From assembly GCF_001864895.1 (NCBI RefSeq), contig NZ_MJGO01000038.1, positions 196,228 through 260,227 of the forward strand: 64,000 bases of DNA, in the 5' to 3' direction. Below are positions 59,915-64,000 of the stretch, piece after piece. Numbering within the stretch: position 1 is the stretch's first letter; each line of letters begins with the position of its first letter. The translations under genes were made by a program, and so were the position numbers. This DNA comes from Curtobacterium sp. MCBA15_009 (GTDB lineage Bacteria; Actinomycetota; Actinomycetes; Actinomycetales; Microbacteriaceae). Under the pieces are notes generated by a model, which saw only the letters and a list, made by a program, of their open reading frames with translations, did no database searches and was not told the DNA's origin.

Positions 59915-60874
59915 ATGACCACCTTCGCACTCCGCCCCGCCGAGCACACGGGGCAGCCGGACGGGCCCGGCTCCGGCCGACGACGTCGTCGTCGCTCCGC
60001 CGGCGCCGTCCGCGAGGGCCTGGCGGGCTGGGGCTTCGTCGCCCCGGCGCTCGTCATCGTCCTCGGGCTCACCCTGTTCCCCGGCGCCTGGGCGCTCCTC
60101 CTGTCCTTCCAGAGCTGGGACGGCTTCAGCCCGGCGACGTTCATCGGCGGCCAGAACTACGCCGACCTCGTCACCGACGACGGCGTCCGCGCCGCGGTGC
60201 TGCACACCGTGCTCTACACGGTGCTGTTCGTGCCGGCCTCGCTGCTGCTCGGGCTCGCGCTCGCCGTCGCGCTCAACCGCCGGATCCGGTTCATCGGGCT
60301 GTACCGCACCGCGATCTTCGTGCCGTTCGTCGCGTCGGCCGCGGCGACCGGCATCCTCACCACCTACCTGTTCAGCCCGCAGTTCGGCATCGTGAACAAC
60401 GTGCTCCGGGTCCTGCACCTGCCCCAGCAGGGCTGGTTGGAGGACCGCAGCGAGGCGATGCTCGTCATCGTCATCATGTCGCTGTGGGGGCAGGCCGCGT
60501 TCACCACGGTGATCTACCTGGCGGCCCTGCAGGACGTCCCCGGTGACGTCATCGAGGCCGCCCGGATCGACGGCGCGAACGCGTGGCAGACCTTCTGGCG
60601 CGTGGTCTGGCCGCACCTCGGCCCGGTGACCGCGTTCGTCGCGATCTACCAGACCCTGCAGGCGATCCAGCTCTTCGACCTCGTCTACGCCACCACCCGC
60701 GGCGGGCCGCTCGACGCCACGCAGACCATCGTCTACTTCCTGTGGAAGACCGCGTTCCAGAACCTGCAGTTCGGGTACGGCTCGGCCATCGCCTACGGGA
60801 TGTTCTTCGTCACCCTCGTCGCCACCGTCGTCGTCACGCTCGTGCAGCGGCGCGCGGGAAGGAGCTCGCTCTGA
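59915..60874 (+). CDS. ABC sugar permease, MalF-like
   Basis: 319 residues, six membrane segments after an Arg-rich N-terminus. The permease EAA loop that contacts the ATPase is VIEAARIDGANAWQTFWRVV. Its stop (TGA) shares one base with the ATG of the next permease. No ATPase gene is in the cluster, so a shared MsiK/MalK-type ATPase elsewhere in the genome is expected, as in many actinobacteria. Confidence 0.93.
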   Translation: MTTFALRPAEHTGQPDGPGSGRRRRRRSAGAVREGLAGWGFVAPALVIVLGLTLFPGAWALLLSFQSWDGFSPATFIGGQNYADLVTDDGVRAAVLHTVLYTVLFVPASLLLGLALAVALNRRIRFIGLYRTAIFVPFVASAAATGILTTYLFSPQFGIVNNVLRVLHLPQQGWLEDRSEAMLVIVIMSLWGQAAFTTVIYLAALQDVPGDVIEAARIDGANAWQTFWRVVWPHLGPVTAFVAIYQTLQAIQLFDLVYATTRGGPLDATQTIVYFLWKTAFQNLQFGYGSAIAYGMFFVTLVATVVVTLVQRRAGRSSL

Positions 60875-61776
60875 TGTCCACCGAGACCCGGGTCCTCGAC
60901 ACCCCGCTGCGGCGGGACGCCGTCGTCGCCGCCCGCCCGAGCACGACCGGTCGCCGTCGACGCCGCTGGCCGTTCAGCCCGTGGCACCTGCTCCTGCTGC
61001 CGGTGTCGGTGCTCTTCCTGCTGCCGTTCGTCGAGATGTTCCTCACCTCGATCGAACCGGCGTCGGAGATCAACAAGTTCCCGCCGTCGTTCATCCCGAC
61101 GCAGTTCACCCTCGGCGGCTACTCGCGCCTGTTCGCCGAGTCGGACATCCTGCACTGGCTGCTCAACACGGTCATCGTGTCGGCGTCGGCCATCGCGTCG
61201 CACCTGGTGCTCTGCTCGCTCGCGGGCTACGGCTTCGCGCGACTGCGGTTCCCCGGTCGCACGTTCGGGTTCCTCGCGATCCTCGCGACGATCATGATCC
61301 CGTCGCAGCTGCTCATGATCCCGACGTACGTCATGTTCGCCCGGCTGCACCTCGTCGACCACCTCGGCGCCGCGATCGTCCCGTGGCTCGCGTCCGCGTT
61401 CGGCATCTTCCTCATGCGCCAGTTCTTCCTGTCGCTGCCGGCGGAGCTCGAGGAAGCCGGCATGATCGACGGCTGCAACCGGCTGCAGGTGTTCTTCCGG
61501 ATCGTCCTGCCGCTCGCACGCCCCGCCCTGGCGACGCTCGCGATCTTCACGCTGCTCGGGTCGTGGAACGACCTGGTCTGGCCGCTCGTCGCGATCAACA
61601 ACGACCACGCCTTCACGCTCCAGCTCGGCCTGACCAACTTCCAGGGCGTCCGTCGCACGGACTGGTCGTTGCTCATGGCGGGGAACGTGGTCGCCACGCT
61701 CCCGCTCATCCTCCTGTTCCTGGTCGCCCAGAAGCAGTTCGTCGCGACGATGGCGTCGGCGGGCCTCAAGGGCTGA
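60874..61776 (+). CDS. ABC sugar permease, MalG-like
   Basis: 300 residues, six membrane segments. EAA loop ELEEAGMIDGCNRLQVFFRI and the C-terminal LVAQKQFVATMASAGLKG are typical of CUT1 family permeases. Forms the channel with the gene before it. Confidence 0.94.
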   Translation: MSTETRVLDTPLRRDAVVAARPSTTGRRRRRWPFSPWHLLLLPVSVLFLLPFVEMFLTSIEPASEINKFPPSFIPTQFTLGGYSRLFAESDILHWLLNTVIVSASAIASHLVLCSLAGYGFARLRFPGRTFGFLAILATIMIPSQLLMIPTYVMFARLHLVDHLGAAIVPWLASAFGIFLMRQFFLSLPAELEEAGMIDGCNRLQVFFRIVLPLARPALATLAIFTLLGSWNDLVWPLVAINNDHAFTLQLGLTNFQGVRRTDWSLLMAGNVVATLPLILLFLVAQKQFVATMASAGLKG

Positions 61777-61815
61777 CGCCCGCCCCCGTCCCGTCGCACC
61801 CCGGAAAGGAACCCC

Positions 61816-62964
61816 GTGACCACCGACGTCACCACCCCGTCCAGCGCCACCCTCGGCGAGATCCACCAGCAGCCCCGCGCATGGCGCGACCTCGCCGTGC
61901 TCCTCGACCAGGCGCGCGGCCCGCTCGACGCCTTCCTCGAGCGGGCACTGCGCGACCCGCGCACCCGTGTCGTCCTGACCGGCGCCGGCACCTCGGCCTT
62001 CGTCGGCCGGATCGTCGCCGAGTCCCTGCGGGGGCGTCTGCACCGCCGCTTCGACGCGGTGTCGAGCACCGACATCGTCGCCGACCCGCGCACCGTGCTC
62101 GCCGAGGACGTCCCGGTCCTGCTCGTCTCGTTCGCCCGGTCGGGCAACAGCCCGGAGAGCGCCGCCGCCACGGAGCTCGTCGACGCGATCGCACCGAGCG
62201 CCCACCACCTGGTCGTCACGTGCGACCCGACCGGCGCGCTGGCCGTCGGCCACCGGGACCGCGAGGACTCCTTCGTCCTCACGATGCCCCCGCAGACGAA
62301 CGACACCGGCTTCGCGATGACGTCGAGCTTCTCGAGCATGCTGCTCGCCGCGCTCCTGGCGTTCGTGCCGTCGGACGCCGCGGAACTCGACCGCGTCGTC
62401 GCGACGGGGGAGCGCGCGCTCGCCGCCGAGGACGGCCTGGACCGGATCCTCGACCGGTCGCCCCGACGCATCGTGTTCCTCGGCGGCGGCGCGCTCGCCG
62501 GACTCGCCGAGGAGTGCGCGCTGAAGACCCTCGAGCTGACCGCCGGCACCATCGCGGCGTTCCACGACACCCCGCTCGGCTTCCGGCACGGACCGAAGGC
62601 GGTCCTCGACGACGAGACGGTCGTCGTGGTGCTCCGCTCCGCGGACCCGCGGGTGCGCCGGTACGACGACGACATCGTCCGCGAGATCCGTGCCGACCGG
62701 CCGGACCAGGTCGTCGTCGTCGGTGCCGACGAGCACGGGACGGCGACCGACCTCGACCTCGTGTTCCCCGAGGCCGAGGGGCTCGACGACGGACTGCGCG
62801 CGGTCGGCTTCGTCGCCGTCGCGCAGCTGCTCGCGCTGCACGCCTCGGTGCGGCTCGGCTGCACGCCGGACAACCCGTTCCCGGACGGCACGGTGAACCG
62901 CGTCGTCCGCGGGGTCACCATCCACCCGCTCGAGGCGGTCGACCCCGCACGGGGACGGGCATGA
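61816..62964 (+). CDS. AgaS-like SIS-domain sugar phosphate isomerase/deaminase
   Basis: 382 residues with two SIS domains: VVLTGAGTSAFVGRIVAESL and LLVSFARSGNSPES in the first, RIVFLGGGALAGLAEECALKT and FRHGPKAVLDDET in the second. This matches AgaS, the galactosamine-6-phosphate deaminase/isomerase of the GalNAc pathway, and related GlmS-type domains. GTG start with GGAAAGGAA upstream. Overlaps the kinase gene by ATGA. It suggests that the sugar handled by the locus is an amino sugar. Confidence 0.88.
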   Translation: MTTDVTTPSSATLGEIHQQPRAWRDLAVLLDQARGPLDAFLERALRDPRTRVVLTGAGTSAFVGRIVAESLRGRLHRRFDAVSSTDIVADPRTVLAEDVPVLLVSFARSGNSPESAAATELVDAIAPSAHHLVVTCDPTGALAVGHRDREDSFVLTMPPQTNDTGFAMTSSFSSMLLAALLAFVPSDAAELDRVVATGERALAAEDGLDRILDRSPRRIVFLGGGALAGLAEECALKTLELTAGTIAAFHDTPLGFRHGPKAVLDDETVVVVLRSADPRVRRYDDDIVREIRADRPDQVVVVGADEHGTATDLDLVFPEAEGLDDGLRAVGFVAVAQLLALHASVRLGCTPDNPFPDGTVNRVVRGVTIHPLEAVDPARGRA

Positions 62965-63962
62965 CGCTGTTCCTGGGCCTGGACGGCGGCGGCACGAAGA
63001 CCGCCGTCGTCCTGGCCGGCGGCGACGGCCGGGTGCTGGCGCGCTGGCGCGGACCGGCGTGCTCGTGGCTCGACGTCGGCGTCGCCGCGGTGGCGGACGT
63101 CGTCGGAAGCGGGACGCGGGCCGTGCTCGCCGCGGCGGGGCGCTCCGCCGACGACGTCACGCACGCGTTCCTCGGTCTGCCGGGCCACGGCGAGTCCGCG
63201 GGTGCCGACGTGCTGCTCGACGCGATCCCGGAGCCGGTCCTCGGCCACCGCCGGTACACGGTCGGCAACGACATGCTCGCCGGCTGGGCGGGGTCGCTCG
63301 GCGGCCACGACGGCATCAACGTCATCGCCGGCACCGGCTCGATGGCGTACGGCGAGCGAGGTTCCCGCACACACCGGGTCGGTGGGTGGAGCGAACTCAT
63401 CGGCGACGAGGGGTCGGCGCACTGGATCGCGCGCCGCGGCCTGAACGCCTTCAGCCGGATGGCCGACGGGCGCCTGCCGCGGTCGGCGCTGTACGACCTG
63501 CTCCGCGAGCGGACCGGCATCGCCGCCGACCTCGACCTCGTCGGCCTGGTCATGCACGACTGGCAGGCCGGCCGCACCGAGGTCGCGGCGCTCTCCCGTG
63601 TCGTGACAGCCGCTGCCGGTGCGGGCGACCCGGTGGCCGCCAGCATCCTCGACGACGCCGTCGAGGAGCTCGTGCAGCAGGTCCGCGTCGTCGCGCACCG
63701 CATCGGGGACGACGGCGACGGTCGTCCGACGGCCGTGTCGTCGTCGGGCGGCGTCTTCTCGGACGCCGGCTTCCGCAGCCGCTTCGCCGCCCGCCTGGCC
63801 GCCGAGCGCGGTGCCGACACCGGTCGGCGGTTCACGCTCGTCGAGTCGGTGCTGCCGCCCGACCTCGGTGCCGTCGTCTACGCCGTGCGTCGCGCCGGCG
63901 AGCCCGTACCCGAGACCTGGGACACGGCGGAGCCGGCGGCGGTCGTCGACGTGACCGGCTGA
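62961..63962 (+). CDS. BadF/BadG-type sugar kinase (N-acetylhexosamine kinase-like)
   Basis: 333 residues, ASKHA fold. Phosphate 1 motif FLGLDGGGTKTAVVL (residues about 4-18), GNDMLAGWAGSLGGHDGINVIAGTGSMAYG with phosphate 2, and AVSSSGGVFSDA (adenosine). This group includes N-acetylglucosamine and N-acetylmuramic/galactosamine kinases. It likely phosphorylates the monosaccharide released by GH4/GH36, giving the substrate of the AgaS-like enzyme after deacetylation; no deacetylase gene is in the window. ATG in the stop of the SIS gene. Confidence 0.88.
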   Translation: MTLFLGLDGGGTKTAVVLAGGDGRVLARWRGPACSWLDVGVAAVADVVGSGTRAVLAAAGRSADDVTHAFLGLPGHGESAGADVLLDAIPEPVLGHRRYTVGNDMLAGWAGSLGGHDGINVIAGTGSMAYGERGSRTHRVGGWSELIGDEGSAHWIARRGLNAFSRMADGRLPRSALYDLLRERTGIAADLDLVGLVMHDWQAGRTEVAALSRVVTAAAGAGDPVAASILDDAVEELVQQVRVVAHRIGDDGDGRPTAVSSSGGVFSDAGFRSRFAARLAAERGADTGRRFTLVESVLPPDLGAVVYAVRRAGEPVPETWDTAEPAAVVDVTG

Positions 63963-63963
63963 C

Positions 63964-64000
63964 GGACGGGAGGCCCGTGGCGACGCCGCCACGGGCCTCC
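63964..64000. repeat. Dispersed palindrome, copy 5 (cut by window end)
   Basis: Starts 2 nt after the kinase stop: GGACGGGAGGCCCGTGGCG, 3-nt centre, then CGCCACGGGCCTCC running off the window. Near-perfect and terminator-like. Confidence 0.75.

Overview
The window comes from a very GC-rich Gram-positive actinobacterium, most likely Microbacteriaceae (Curtobacterium-like). This is inferred from gene content and style: GTG starts, GTGA/ATGA stop-start overlaps, -10 boxes of the TAnnnT type 6-9 nt before many start codons (leaderless mRNAs), a polyprenol-phosphate-mannose protein mannosyltransferase, and gene order like the Mycobacterium tuberculosis Rv1002c-Rv1011 housekeeping block. No phage, plasmid, transposase, integrase or CRISPR array is visible.

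Layout. 0-10 kb (minus strand): end of a secreted TasA/SipW-type protein, a CatA-like acetyltransferase, a VOC protein, the large helicase HrpA, a YyaL-type thioredoxin-fold protein, a P-loop kinase, an epimerase and a two-domain sulfurtransferase. 10.3-17.2 kb (plus): a compact accessory locus consisting of an HTH/ECF-S-like membrane protein, a tiny membrane protein, a NERD-domain membrane protein with a zinc ribbon, and two translationally coupled genes. Their N-termini look like pieces of the DNA sliding clamp (domain 1 in one gene, domains 2-3 in the next), and the second gene continues into three tandem CbxX-type AAA+ ATPases. I regard this as the most likely undescribed system in the window. 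17.5-20 kb: MFS exporter and divergent TetR regulator.

20-35 kb: the conserved block pmt / rsmI-metG-tatD-rsmA ... ispE, interrupted between rsmA and ispE by about 6.5 kb of accessory genes (antitoxin-like/PIN-like pair of lower GC, SDR plus XRE regulator, ATP-grasp ligase, flavin monooxygenase plus MetY). 35.4-46 kb: a molybdenum island: MoeB-rhodanese, HTH-TOBE regulator, ModABC, a cation/proton antiporter, three copies of a 113-bp structured repeat, MoaD, MoaA, a GT87-like mannosyltransferase, a cytochrome-b/SUOX-type molybdoenzyme and a small membrane partner.

46-51.2 kb: MarR regulator, PheA, a diacylglycerol-kinase-like enzyme, SerS, a HAD phosphatase and tRNA-Ser(UGA). 51.2-54.6 kb: AraC regulator, a lipoprotein gene that appears broken by an internal inversion, GNAT and GrpB-family genes, small membrane proteins. 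54.6-64 kb: a glycoside-utilisation locus with GH36 and GH4 enzymes, DeoR regulator, ABC sugar importer, AgaS-like SIS isomerase/deaminase and a BadF/NagK-type kinase, pointing to alpha-linked amino-sugar (GalNAc-like) substrates.

Intergenic DNA is rich in structure: a dispersed palindrome built on GGACGGGAGGC/GCCTCCCGTCC occurs after five different genes, and there are several short tandem arrays (8, 22, 31 and 44 bp periods). All statements come from reading the sequence and general family knowledge; no database search was run.
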